This document shows, piece after piece, positions 1 to 5,885 of a stretch of 5,885 nucleotides of DNA. A program made the position numbers and the translations under genes. The stretch is taken from positions 1 to 5,885 of the forward strand of contig DAVT01000063.1 in NCBI GenBank assembly GCA_002505685.1, written 5' to 3'. Under the pieces are notes generated by a model that was given only the letters and a program-made list of their open reading frames with translations, did no database searches and was not told where the DNA came from. The stretch comes from Euryarchaeota archaeon UBA501 (GTDB lineage Archaea; Thermoplasmatota; Poseidoniia; Poseidoniales; Thalassarchaeaceae). The number at the start of each line of letters is the position of its first letter. Position 1 is the stretch's first letter.

Positions 1-1946
1 CCCCCCATCGTGGGGTAATGGTACAATTCTGTGGCTGGATATTCACCTGCAAACATCTGTAGATGCTGGTCTTCGATTTCCATTCGCCAGTTGTAGACGG
101 ACCCATCGTCCATTATGGCCTTCAATAACGGAGCCTCCATCGCCTTGCCAACGAATGAGGGCCAAAGCGCGTGGGCTGAGCCTAACTCACCATCAATGCA
201 AACCGTCTGGTTGTCCCCTGAGTTCAGTTTCAATACGGATTCACCAGAGAACGAGAAACGAGACGATTCAATCGACAAATTACCCGATAACTCCTCATCA
301 AGGAGGATTTCGATACAATACTGAGGTGTGTCCCAATCTCCGTCCCAAGTCCACTGTTGTGCTGCGGGTGCTGGACGATTTGATGGTTTGAAGAGAACCG
401 AATGGTTTTGAGGTTCAAGATTCTCAAACCAGTACAGATTCATTGTAAATGGTGATGTTGCTTGGTAATCTTCGTATGCCTCATATTCAATCACGTATGA
501 CTGATTTGACATTGGACCAACCTCTTCAAAATTACAATTTGCAACCATATCGAGAATATATTCGCCACAAGAATCCCAATGCGCCATTGACTCTCTTCCA
601 GTGAATGTGACTTGGAACTCCACCTCCATGGCTACAACTCCAATGGTCTCTAGAGGGAATTCAATCACCCCAGTTTCACCGGGTGCAAAAGATATCTCAG
701 TCGGCCAATCAGAAGTATCTAGGCCAGAATCCCAGTTCTCCATTTCGCCGACCGGCATCATTCCAGGGAACCCCAGCAAAAGTAAGGCCACCATGGTAAT
801 TCCAATGCGATTCTTGGAACTGTTATCAAAACCAAGTGATTCGTTCAATACCAATGGTGTTGCTGTTAATTCGGGGCTAAAGCGGCGCCACGCTCCAACT
901 GCTATCAATACCAACCAAGGCCAATATCCTCCATTCAAAACGATGTACATTCCTGCAACCAAAACGCCCACAAAGAGCCATGTTTGGGTCCCACCAGATT
1001 CCATCTCACCCGGGCTTAACAGAGCAGATAGGAGGCGGTCGCCGGGGAATCCTGGTAAAGGAAGCAAGAGAACCCAGCCCATTGTATTGAGGGCAATTCC
1101 GGCCAAACCCAAAGGATGTAACCAAGACGATCGCAATGCAATTTCCTCACTTGGAATGTATAGACTCAGCAATAATTCCGGAATCAGTGATGGTGAAACT
1201 GTGATGGGTGCACTATCGAAATTGGGTGATGTATTTCGGGTCATCCAATAACCAATAATGGTCAGGATCATTCCAGTTAACACCATGAATAGTGGAGCGA
1301 TAATTGAAACTCTAGCAAGTGATTTCCGATCCTTGAACGAAAGAAATTCCATTCTTCGTTGACTGGTAAATCCAACAACGCCAAATGGCCAAATTGGTAT
1401 AGTTGGCGTCATCAAAAAGGGCACTGCAAGGGGGATGTGATGTCCTAAATCGACACCAGAATTGAGGGCGAATCTGCGGCGTAACTCACTACCAAGTCCC
1501 ATTGCCAATGATATGGGGAGGGCGAACCAGCAAAGAGAATGGAGGAGAAGATCCGGATCTGTTAATTTGGGCGTAGGGTCTTGATGCTGCAACCAAGCTG
1601 CCCCAGCCAATGTCAGAAATGATGTGAATACCAACCAGACTGCGGAAATTTGACCCACAGATAGTCCGATGGCACGAGGAGGTTTGGGTAGGATTACCAA
1701 GTCGAATGGATTTCCTTCCTGCAATATCGCAAGCCAAGATAAGCGGTTCAGATGATTATTGAGTTCGGATAACGCCTGTTCAGAACCGATATCTTCACTT
1801 TTCACATCTACCTGCCAACCGACTTCAACATCACTCATTTCCTCGATGATGTGAAACCAGCGTCCGATAATTCGCTCTAGCAAATCGCGATGTGACCACA
1901 AATCTGCATCGATTTTGAGCGGTTCGATCGCCTCGGGCTCGGTCAT
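1..1946 (-). CDS. Inactive site-2-protease-like (EGY/M50-type) membrane protein with C-terminal exposed domain, partial (3' end outside window)
   Basis: Translating the minus strand from the ATG at 1946-1944 gives 648 codons with no stop; the frame runs off the window edge. An in-frame TGA at 1979-1977, with no ATG, GTG or TTG before 1946, fixes this start; GAGGTG lies 5 bases ahead. Residues 1-90 are a soluble N-terminal domain ending in LPKPP, as in EGY-type S2P proteins. Hydrophobic segments lie near 96-118, 133-152, 211-235, 276-302, 322-352 (one or two) and 381-398. The segment FALPISLAMGLGSELRRR (141-158), the DRKSL...APL stretch (206-219) and LHP...LLLPLPGFPGDR (276-304) line up in order and spacing with family landmarks. 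At the usual HExxH, however, SELRR stands at 153-157, and the usual LDGG reads FPGD (300-303). Both zinc histidines and the aspartate seem lost, so proteolysis is unlikely. Residues 399-648 are polar with Cys 460, 471, 544 and 583. Family membership is inferred by eye; the function is unknown. Confidence 0.8.
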   Translation of the reverse strand, partial: MTEPEAIEPLKIDADLWSHRDLLERIIGRWFHIIEEMSDVEVGWQVDVKSEDIGSEQALSELNNHLNRLSWLAILQEGNPFDLVILPKPPRAIGLSVGQISAVWLVFTSFLTLAGAAWLQHQDPTPKLTDPDLLLHSLCWFALPISLAMGLGSELRRRFALNSGVDLGHHIPLAVPFLMTPTIPIWPFGVVGFTSQRRMEFLSFKDRKSLARVSIIAPLFMVLTGMILTIIGYWMTRNTSPNFDSAPITVSPSLIPELLLSLYIPSEEIALRSSWLHPLGLAGIALNTMGWVLLLPLPGFPGDRLLSALLSPGEMESGGTQTWLFVGVLVAGMYIVLNGGYWPWLVLIAVGAWRRFSPELTATPLVLNESLGFDNSSKNRIGITMVALLLLGFPGMMPVGEMENWDSGLDTSDWPTEISFAPGETGVIEFPLETIGVVAMEVEFQVTFTGRESMAHWDSCGEYILDMVANCNFEEVGPMSNQSYVIEYEAYEDYQATSPFTMNLYWFENLEPQNHSVLFKPSNRPAPAAQQWTWDGDWDTPQYCIEILLDEELSGNLSIESSRFSFSGESVLKLNSGDNQTVCIDGELGSAHALWPSFVGKAMEAPLLKAIMDDGSVYNWRMEIEDQHLQMFAGEYPATELYHYPTMG

Positions 1947-1947
1947 G

Positions 1948-1966
1948 GTCCCACCTCTGGTGGGAC
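1948..1966 (-). promoter_or_regulatory. Perfect hairpin enclosing the ribosome binding site of the membrane-protein gene
   Basis: On the minus strand GTCCCACC (1966-1959) is followed by loop AGA and the exact complement GGTGGGAC (1955-1948): eight base pairs, mostly G-C, with a three-base loop. It ends one base before the ATG. The Shine-Dalgarno bases GAGGTG (1957-1952) lie in the loop and 3' arm, so the folded RNA would hide them. The structure is seen directly; control of translation is inferred. It could also be a DNA operator. Confidence 0.55.
1952..1957 (-). promoter_or_regulatory. Shine-Dalgarno site of the membrane-protein gene
   Basis: The minus strand reads GAGGTG five bases before the ATG at 1946, within AGAGGTGGGACC. 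It supports the chosen start, since no other start codon lies between the in-frame stop at 1979-1977 and this ATG. Unlike the atp sites, it is buried in a perfect hairpin. Confidence 0.6.
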
Positions 1967-1974
1967 TTGCGAAT

Positions 1975-2008
1975 CTTCAACCGATATATGACCCACGGCG
2001 AGTTGAAG
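1975..2008 (-). repeat. Seven-base inverted repeat flanking a TATA-like sequence
   Basis: The plus strand has CTTCAAC at 1975-1981 and its exact complement GTTGAAG at 2002-2008, separated by 20 bases that contain ATATAT (1984-1989). It could be a third stem of the intergenic RNA, or a dyad bound by a regulator at a promoter. Seven base pairs around a 20-base gap is a weaker signal than the two hairpins either side, and chance cannot be excluded. Confidence 0.35.
1984..1989 (-). promoter_or_regulatory. Possible TATA box of an internal promoter for the membrane-protein gene
   Basis: The minus strand reads CATATATC in a region otherwise not AT-rich. With the usual archaeal spacing of about 25 bases, transcription would start near 1961, about 15 bases before the ATG and inside the ribosome-binding-site hairpin. 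Such a transcript would lack most of the hairpin's 5' arm and leave the ribosome binding site free. No clear purine-rich BRE is seen, so this is tentative. Confidence 0.25.
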
Positions 2009-2012
2009 TCAC

Positions 2013-2035
2013 GAGCAGGACCGTAGGTCCTGCTC
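2013..2035 (-). promoter_or_regulatory. Perfect 10-bp hairpin overlapping the atpD stop codon
   Basis: On the minus strand GAGCAGGACC (2035-2026) is followed by loop TAC and the exact complement GGTCCTGCTC (2022-2013). The stem takes in the last two bases of the atpD stop TGA. No run of T follows, so it resembles neither a bacterial intrinsic terminator nor the T-rich archaeal type. It may protect the 3' end of the atp message, mark an RNA-processing site, or cause partial termination before the next gene. Confidence 0.5.
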
Positions 2036-2651
2036 ATTTGTTCTTGAATCGCTTCAGACGGAACGTCTCTTCGCGCTCCATTTCTTCGAGACGAAGTTGA
2101 ATGAATGATTGGGCCTCTTGCATCTCAGGGATGACCTTGAATTCCAATGCATTCACACGGCGCTTTGTCGCTTCAATTTCAACCAGTAGGCGTTTGAGTG
2201 TCGCTTCCATCTCAGCAGCCTTGACGATGTTTTCGATGAGAGCGGAATAGGAATCTGCCGCCTCATCAATATAGGCTGAACCTCCAATTAAACCAACTCC
2301 TCGCTCGCTAATCGTACTGGTCAAGTTTGTACCTTGAACACTTGGCACGACAACACCCATGATATTGCGAGGACTGACCTCAACCTCGGGTCGGTTGGAA
2401 ATCGCAATCGCTGCACTTTTCACGGCCAAACCACCTTCAATGGCGCCGGCGAGACTGATTGATTGAACCGCTTGTCGATATGTACCCACAAGGCCCTCAC
2501 GAGCCTCAATCATCTCAGAAAGTAGAGTGCGGAATTCGTGGAATAACCCATCTCGCTTTAGCTTCAACAAATTGTAACCATTCTGGGTCTGCTTGATTCG
2601 ACGCTTGAGATTGATGAGTTCAGAGCGTGTGGGTTTGATGTCCAATGCCAT
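2034..2651 (-). CDS. atpD: A-type ATP synthase subunit D (central stalk)
   Basis: This 205-residue protein is the long coiled-coil shaft subunit that sits inside the A3B3 head and turns with subunit F, carrying torque between the membrane ring and the catalytic sites. It opens with the family signature KPTRSELINLKRRIK (6-20), followed by a lysine-rich helix with LLKLKRDGL (28-36). The middle part (about 85-125) is rich in V, G, S and T, as expected for the short beta hairpin between the two helices. A second long charged helix (about 130-200) ends in the typical REETFRLKR motif (193-201). Length is normal. It follows atpB by 33 bases and has a perfect GGAGGTGA ribosome binding site six bases before its ATG. 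The TGA stop is embedded in a strong hairpin. Identification is firm. Confidence 0.96.
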   Translation of the reverse strand: MALDIKPTRSELINLKRRIKQTQNGYNLLKLKRDGLFHEFRTLLSEMIEAREGLVGTYRQAVQSISLAGAIEGGLAVKSAAIAISNRPEVEVSPRNIMGVVVPSVQGTNLTSTISERGVGLIGGSAYIDEAADSYSALIENIVKAAEMEATLKRLLVEIEATKRRVNALEFKVIPEMQEAQSFIQLRLEEMEREETFRLKRFKNK

Positions 2652-2657
2652 GATTTC

Positions 2658-2665
2658 TCACCTCC
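2658..2665 (-). promoter_or_regulatory. Shine-Dalgarno site of atpD
   Basis: The minus strand reads GGAGGTGA, a full match to the anti-Shine-Dalgarno consensus, six bases before the ATG at 2651. It decides the atpD start and suggests independent ribosome loading within the operon. Confidence 0.8.
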
Positions 2666-2684
2666 AATTATCCAATCAGCAATT

Positions 2685-4064
2685 TCACTTCTTCTCAGTT
2701 GGATGATATTTGTCAATCCACTTCTGGTCAAGACGGACCAGATACTTGGTTGAGATGTTCTGCATGAGTTCCCAGCACAAATCTAGGGTTTCATCGATTG
2801 AACGATCCTCATCACGACTCTGTCGAAGGAACTTGTCCTCAAACAATCCTGAGAAGTCAAGCAGTTGCTTGTCACGCTCATTCAATGCATCTTCACCGAC
2901 AATGGCCACAAGACCACGTAGTTCACGTCCCTGCGCGTATGCAGCATACATCTGGTCGGAGACCGACTTGTGATCTTCGCGAGTGGTCTTTTCTCCAATA
3001 CATCCACCCATCAACCGGGATAGGCTTGGAAGTACGTTGATTGGAGGGTAGATACCTGAACCGTGCAACTCACGGGAAATCACGATTTGACCCTCCGTAA
3101 TGTATCCAGATAGGTCTGGAATTGGGTGAGTGATATCGTCACCAGGCATGGTGAGAATCGGGAACTGCGTAATGCTGCCCTTCTTGCCCTTTACCAAACC
3201 TGCACGCTCGTATAGCATGGCCAAGTCAGTGTACATGTAACCTGGATATCCACGTCGCCCTGGCACTTCTTCACGCGCAGCACCAATTTGTCGTAGAGCG
3301 TCACAGTAGTTTGTGACATCTGTGTAGACAACAAGTACGTGGTAGTCGTGCTCGAATGCGAGGTATTCTGCTGCGGTTAGAGCCAATCTCGGTGTAATCA
3401 ATCGCTCAACAGCAGGGTCATCTGCAAGGTTGACGAATAGAACCGCGTTTTCTAGCGCCCCTGTTCGCTCAAGGTCACTTCGGAAGAAGTTGTATTCTTC
3501 GGCGGTGATTCCCATCGCACAGAATACCACAATGAACTCTTCATCGCTATCCTTCAACTTCGCTTGACGCGCAATCTGCAGTGCAATGTCATTGTGTGGT
3601 AGACCAGATGCACTGAAAATGGGCAACTTCTGTCCTCGCACAAGTGTTGTACAACAGTCGATTGCACTGATTCCTGTTTGGATGAAATCGTGGGGTGATT
3701 GGCGACTGTACGGGTTAATCGCTGCACCGATAATGTCGGCCTCTCCTTCTGCAACGATTGCTGGGCCACCGTCACGGGGTCGCCCTGCACCGTCAAGGAT
3801 ACGGCCAATCAAGTCCTTACTCACGGGGAGTTTGAACACATCGCCCATGAACTTGACTCCGGTACCCAAATCGACACCAGCAGTTCCTTCAAACACCTGA
3901 ACGACAACCATGTCGTCACTCGTGTCGAGAACTTGACCATTCTTCATGCTACCATCTGTAAGGCGCAATTGTACGATTTCACCGTAGGCTACTGGCTCTG
4001 TTTTCTCAAGGAAAACAAGCGGACCTTTGACGTCTGTAATTGTTCGATATTCCTTTCCACTCAT
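2685..4064 (-). CDS. atpB: A-type ATP synthase subunit B (non-catalytic head subunit)
   Basis: The 459-residue protein alternates with subunit A in the A3B3 hexamer, binds nucleotide without hydrolysing it and supplies an arginine to the catalytic interface. The N-terminal beta barrel (about 1-75) starts at EYRTITDVKGPL. The nucleotide-binding domain holds LVRGQKLPIF (141-150), then SASGLPHND (151-159), the degenerate sequence this subunit carries instead of a Walker A P-loop. AREEVPGRRGYPGYMYTDLA (263-282) is the B-type signature, and LPSLSRLM (345-352) contains the conserved interface arginine R350. Length and C-terminal helical domain are ordinary. Cys-Cys at 137-138 in AIDCCTTL replaces the more usual small or polar residues. 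The gene starts 11 bases after the atpA stop, with GGAGGG six bases before its ATG. Identification is firm. Confidence 0.97.
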   Translation of the reverse strand: MSGKEYRTITDVKGPLVFLEKTEPVAYGEIVQLRLTDGSMKNGQVLDTSDDMVVVQVFEGTAGVDLGTGVKFMGDVFKLPVSKDLIGRILDGAGRPRDGGPAIVAEGEADIIGAAINPYSRQSPHDFIQTGISAIDCCTTLVRGQKLPIFSASGLPHNDIALQIARQAKLKDSDEEFIVVFCAMGITAEEYNFFRSDLERTGALENAVLFVNLADDPAVERLITPRLALTAAEYLAFEHDYHVLVVYTDVTNYCDALRQIGAAREEVPGRRGYPGYMYTDLAMLYERAGLVKGKKGSITQFPILTMPGDDITHPIPDLSGYITEGQIVISRELHGSGIYPPINVLPSLSRLMGGCIGEKTTREDHKSVSDQMYAAYAQGRELRGLVAIVGEDALNERDKQLLDFSGLFEDKFLRQSRDEDRSIDETLDLCWELMQNISTKYLVRLDQKWIDKYHPTEKK

Positions 4065-4070
4065 TCAAAT

Positions 4071-4076
4071 CCCTCC
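4071..4076 (-). promoter_or_regulatory. Shine-Dalgarno site of atpB, touching the atpA stop codon
   Basis: The minus strand reads TAGGAGGG, in which TAG is the atpA stop and GGAGGG the ribosome binding site; they share one base. The spacing to the atpB ATG is six bases. Ribosomes finishing atpA would sit on the atpB initiation site, which fits translational coupling of two subunits needed in equal numbers. Confidence 0.75.
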
Positions 4077-5818
4077 TATTTTTCCTCCGCCGCTGCGGCA
4101 ATTTGTTTGTTCATCTCATCTACGAGTCCATCAACACGATCGATGTAACCTGATTCAAATCGGTCACGCATCAGGTTGGTTCTTGCTGGGACGTTAACAA
4201 CGTCCTCCAACTGACCACCGGCTGCGAGAGCCTTCTTGGCCGAGTCTTGGAATGTTAGAATGGCTTTGGCCATCTTGTATTGTTGCTCAAGGCCCGAATA
4301 AGCATCGACCTCGTGGAATCCGTTCTGCTGCAAGAAGAATTCACGAATCATACGTGCAACTTCAAGTGTCAACTGCTGGTCAACAGGCAGTGCATCTGAA
4401 CCGACCAACTGCACAATTTCTTGCAATTCGGCTTCAACCTGTAGCAAGCTACTGATTTCAGTTCGGATTTCAGGGAAATCCGAGGCGATGTTGTCACGGA
4501 ACCATTGGTCGAGACTCTGAGGATACAGAGAATACGAACTCAGCCAGTTAATTGCAGGGAAGTGCCGTTGTCGTGCCAAACCTGCATCCAATCCCCAAAA
4601 CACCTTCACAATTCGGAGGGTACCTTGCGATACTGGTTCGCTGATGTCACCACCGGGTGGTGATACAGCACCGATTACTGTGACTGAACCATCTTCACCC
4701 TCAAGGGTTTCCACACGACCTGCGCGCTCGTAGAACTCTGCTAATCGGCTGGAAAGGTATGCTGGATATCCTTCTTCACCAGGCATTTCTTCTAGACGGC
4801 TGCTGATTTCACGCATGGCTTCTGCCCATCTGCTGGTCGAATCAGCCATCAAAGCGACGTCATAACCCATGTCACGGAAGTATTCCGCGATTGTAATTCC
4901 AGTATACACTGAAGCCTCACGTGCCGCCACAGGCATGTTTGATGTGTTGGCAATCATTACCGTTCGGTTCATCAGAGGCTTTCCGGTATTTGGATCGATC
5001 AAGTGAGGGAATTCATCCAACACTTCTGTCATTTCATTACCACGCTCTCCACATCCAATGTAAACCACAATCTGGGCGTCGGAATACTTGGCCAACGATT
5101 GTTGCGTCACCGTCTTTCCTGAACCGAATGGACCAGGAATTCCTGCTGCACCACCCTTGGCGAGTGGGAACAGGAAGTCAAGAATACGCATACCGGTGAC
5201 GAGCGGTGTATCTGGCGCATACTTCTGCTTGTAAGGGCGCGGTGAACGAACCGGCCACTTTTGCATCATTTGAATTTCAGTGCCATCATCTAGAGTGCAT
5301 ACGGTTTGAGTGACGTTGAACGAACCGCTCTCGATACTGGCGACTTTTCCACTTTGGCCGGGTGGAACCATGACCTTGTGAACAATGGTTTCAGTTTCCT
5401 GAACTGTACCAATCACACTTCCTGATTCAACTTCGTCGCCAGCAGAGACTGTGGCTTCGAAATCCCAGACCTTTTCCAAGTCTAGGCCATCAGCATCCAC
5501 ACCACGTTCGATGAAGGTGCCCATGGTTTTCTCCAATACCGGTAGTGGGCGCTGGATTCCGTCGTAAATCTGCGTTAGCAAACCCGGTCCCAACTGTACC
5601 GATAGCGTCTGACCGGTGCGTACCACCGGCTCGCCCGGGCGGATGCCGGACGTATCTTCATACACTTGGATAACAGACTTGTCACCGTGTAATTCGATTA
5701 CTTCGCCCATCAGTCCTTCATGTCCTACGCGTACAACTTCATACATTCTTGAACGAATGCCCATGGCCGTCACCACAGGTCCAGAAATACGGTAAATCAC
5801 TCCATTTTCGTCACTCAT
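4076..5818 (-). CDS. atpA: A-type ATP synthase subunit A (catalytic)
   Basis: The 580-residue catalytic subunit of the A3B3 head interconverts ATP and ADP plus phosphate, powered by or driving the ion-translocating membrane ring. After an N-terminal barrel (about 1-70) comes the A-type inserted region (about 115-190). The archaeal P-loop GPFGSGKT is at 229-236, followed by YIGCGERGNEM (253-263) with the catalytic glutamate E258, the Walker B strand VALMADSTSR (321-330) with D326, and EEMPGEEGYPAYLSSRLAEF (343-362). The C-terminal helical bundle ends in an acidic, alanine-rich tail. Length is normal, and the P-loop is continuous, so the intein seen here in some archaeal homologues is absent. 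AGGAAGTGA six bases before the ATG supports the start. The gene follows the atpF tail and leads atpB by 11 bases. Identification is firm. Confidence 0.98.
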   Translation of the reverse strand: MSDENGVIYRISGPVVTAMGIRSRMYEVVRVGHEGLMGEVIELHGDKSVIQVYEDTSGIRPGEPVVRTGQTLSVQLGPGLLTQIYDGIQRPLPVLEKTMGTFIERGVDADGLDLEKVWDFEATVSAGDEVESGSVIGTVQETETIVHKVMVPPGQSGKVASIESGSFNVTQTVCTLDDGTEIQMMQKWPVRSPRPYKQKYAPDTPLVTGMRILDFLFPLAKGGAAGIPGPFGSGKTVTQQSLAKYSDAQIVVYIGCGERGNEMTEVLDEFPHLIDPNTGKPLMNRTVMIANTSNMPVAAREASVYTGITIAEYFRDMGYDVALMADSTSRWAEAMREISSRLEEMPGEEGYPAYLSSRLAEFYERAGRVETLEGEDGSVTVIGAVSPPGGDISEPVSQGTLRIVKVFWGLDAGLARQRHFPAINWLSSYSLYPQSLDQWFRDNIASDFPEIRTEISSLLQVEAELQEIVQLVGSDALPVDQQLTLEVARMIREFFLQQNGFHEVDAYSGLEQQYKMAKAILTFQDSAKKALAAGGQLEDVVNVPARTNLMRDRFESGYIDRVDGLVDEMNKQIAAAAEEK

Positions 5819-5824
5819 TTTTCG

Positions 5825-5833
5825 TCACTTCCT
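5825..5833 (-). promoter_or_regulatory. Shine-Dalgarno site of atpA
   Basis: The minus strand reads AGGAAGTGA six bases before the ATG at 5818, one mismatch from AGGAGGTGA. It lies in the 25-base gap between the presumed atpF stop and atpA and is preceded by a run of seven A. It is weaker than the atpB and atpD sites. Confidence 0.6.
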
Positions 5834-5843
5834 TTTTTTGGAA

Positions 5844-5885
5844 TCACTTCCATAGATCGACGCCAAGCGCCGACTTGATGGACTC
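5844..5885 (-). CDS. atpF: C-terminal end of upstream gene, probably A-type ATP synthase subunit F (partial)
   Basis: The last 13 codons before a TGA at 5846-5844 read ESIKSALGVDLWK. A closing helix of this kind, with an (I/L)G-(V/I)-D-type turn, is typical of A/V-type subunit F, the small central-stalk partner of subunit D, and F commonly precedes A in archaeal atp operons. The gap to atpA would be 25 bases, holding its ribosome binding site. Another frame stays open to a TGA overlapping the atpA ATG (VHQVGAWRRSMEV...), but it resembles no ATPase subunit I know. The assignment rests mainly on context, because so little is visible. Confidence 0.5.
   Translation of the reverse strand, partial: ESIKSALGVDLWK

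Noticed and set aside
1..15. Short palindrome CCCCA-TCG-TGGGG at the window edge
   Set aside because: It lies within codons of the membrane-protein gene (HYPTMG), and a five-base stem is expected by chance.
601..1251. 216-codon plus-strand open frame
   Set aside because: It lies wholly inside the minus-strand membrane-protein gene. Its translation is Pro/Ser/Asn-rich with no recognisable domain, so it is an antisense shadow.
1915..2100. Small plus-strand frame spanning the intergenic region
   Set aside because: Most of it is antisense to the membrane-protein gene and atpD, and its translation is low in family character. The intergenic hairpins explain the sequence better.
3699..4148. 149-codon plus-strand open frame across the atpB/atpA junction
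   Set aside because: It is antisense to two firmly identified genes, and the protein has no family character.
5110..5133. Possible intein insertion at the subunit A P-loop
   Set aside because: The P-loop reads straight through and the protein has normal length, so no intein is present.
1..5885. CRISPR arrays, tRNA or rRNA genes, insertion sequences
   Set aside because: I looked for spaced direct repeats, tRNA-like cloverleafs and transposase frames and saw none. Nearly all of the window is accounted for by protein-coding genes.

Overview
The window looks like archaeal chromosomal DNA of intermediate base composition. It holds the distal part of an A-type (archaeal A/V-type) ATP synthase operon followed by a large membrane-protein gene. 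Everything reads on the minus strand, so transcription runs from high to low coordinates. The archaeal assignment rests on the A/B/D subunit set, the GPFGSGKT P-loop with the long inserted N-terminal region in subunit A, and strong Shine-Dalgarno sites close to each start. The overall flavour (mesophilic, acidic proteins, moderate GC) would suit a marine Thermoplasmatota lineage such as Ca. Poseidoniales (Marine Group II), but that is inference and no marker here proves it.

Layout in transcription order: (1) 5885-5844, the last 13 codons of an upstream gene, probably subunit F (atpF). (2) 5818-4076, catalytic subunit A (atpA, 580 aa). (3) 4064-2685, regulatory subunit B (atpB, 459 aa). (4) 2651-2034, central-stalk subunit D (atpD, 205 aa). 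(5) An 87-base intergenic stretch (2033-1947) that is almost wholly built of inverted repeats. (6) 1946-1, a continuous reading frame of 648 codons that leaves the window still open.

A and B form the A3B3 head that hydrolyses or makes ATP. D and F form the rotating central shaft that couples it to the membrane ring. The A-B-D genes are tightly packed (gaps of 11 and 33 bases), each with its own strong ribosome binding site, as expected for one polycistronic message. The proton/sodium-ring, peripheral-stalk and C subunits are not in view and presumably lie upstream.

The less ordinary part is positions 1-1946. Hand translation of the minus strand gives an uninterrupted multi-pass membrane protein whose order of parts matches the EGY-like (M50) site-2 protease family of archaea, cyanobacteria and plastids. 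The metal-binding residues appear to be lost: HExxH reads SELRR, and the LDGG-type motif reads FPGD. It also carries a C-terminal domain of at least 250 residues, probably outside the cell, with four cysteines. It is best described as a pseudoprotease-like membrane protein of unknown role. Its Shine-Dalgarno sequence lies inside a perfect hairpin ending one base before the start codon, and a second perfect hairpin overlaps the atpD stop codon, so this gene may be controlled separately from the ATPase genes or coupled to them in a regulated way.
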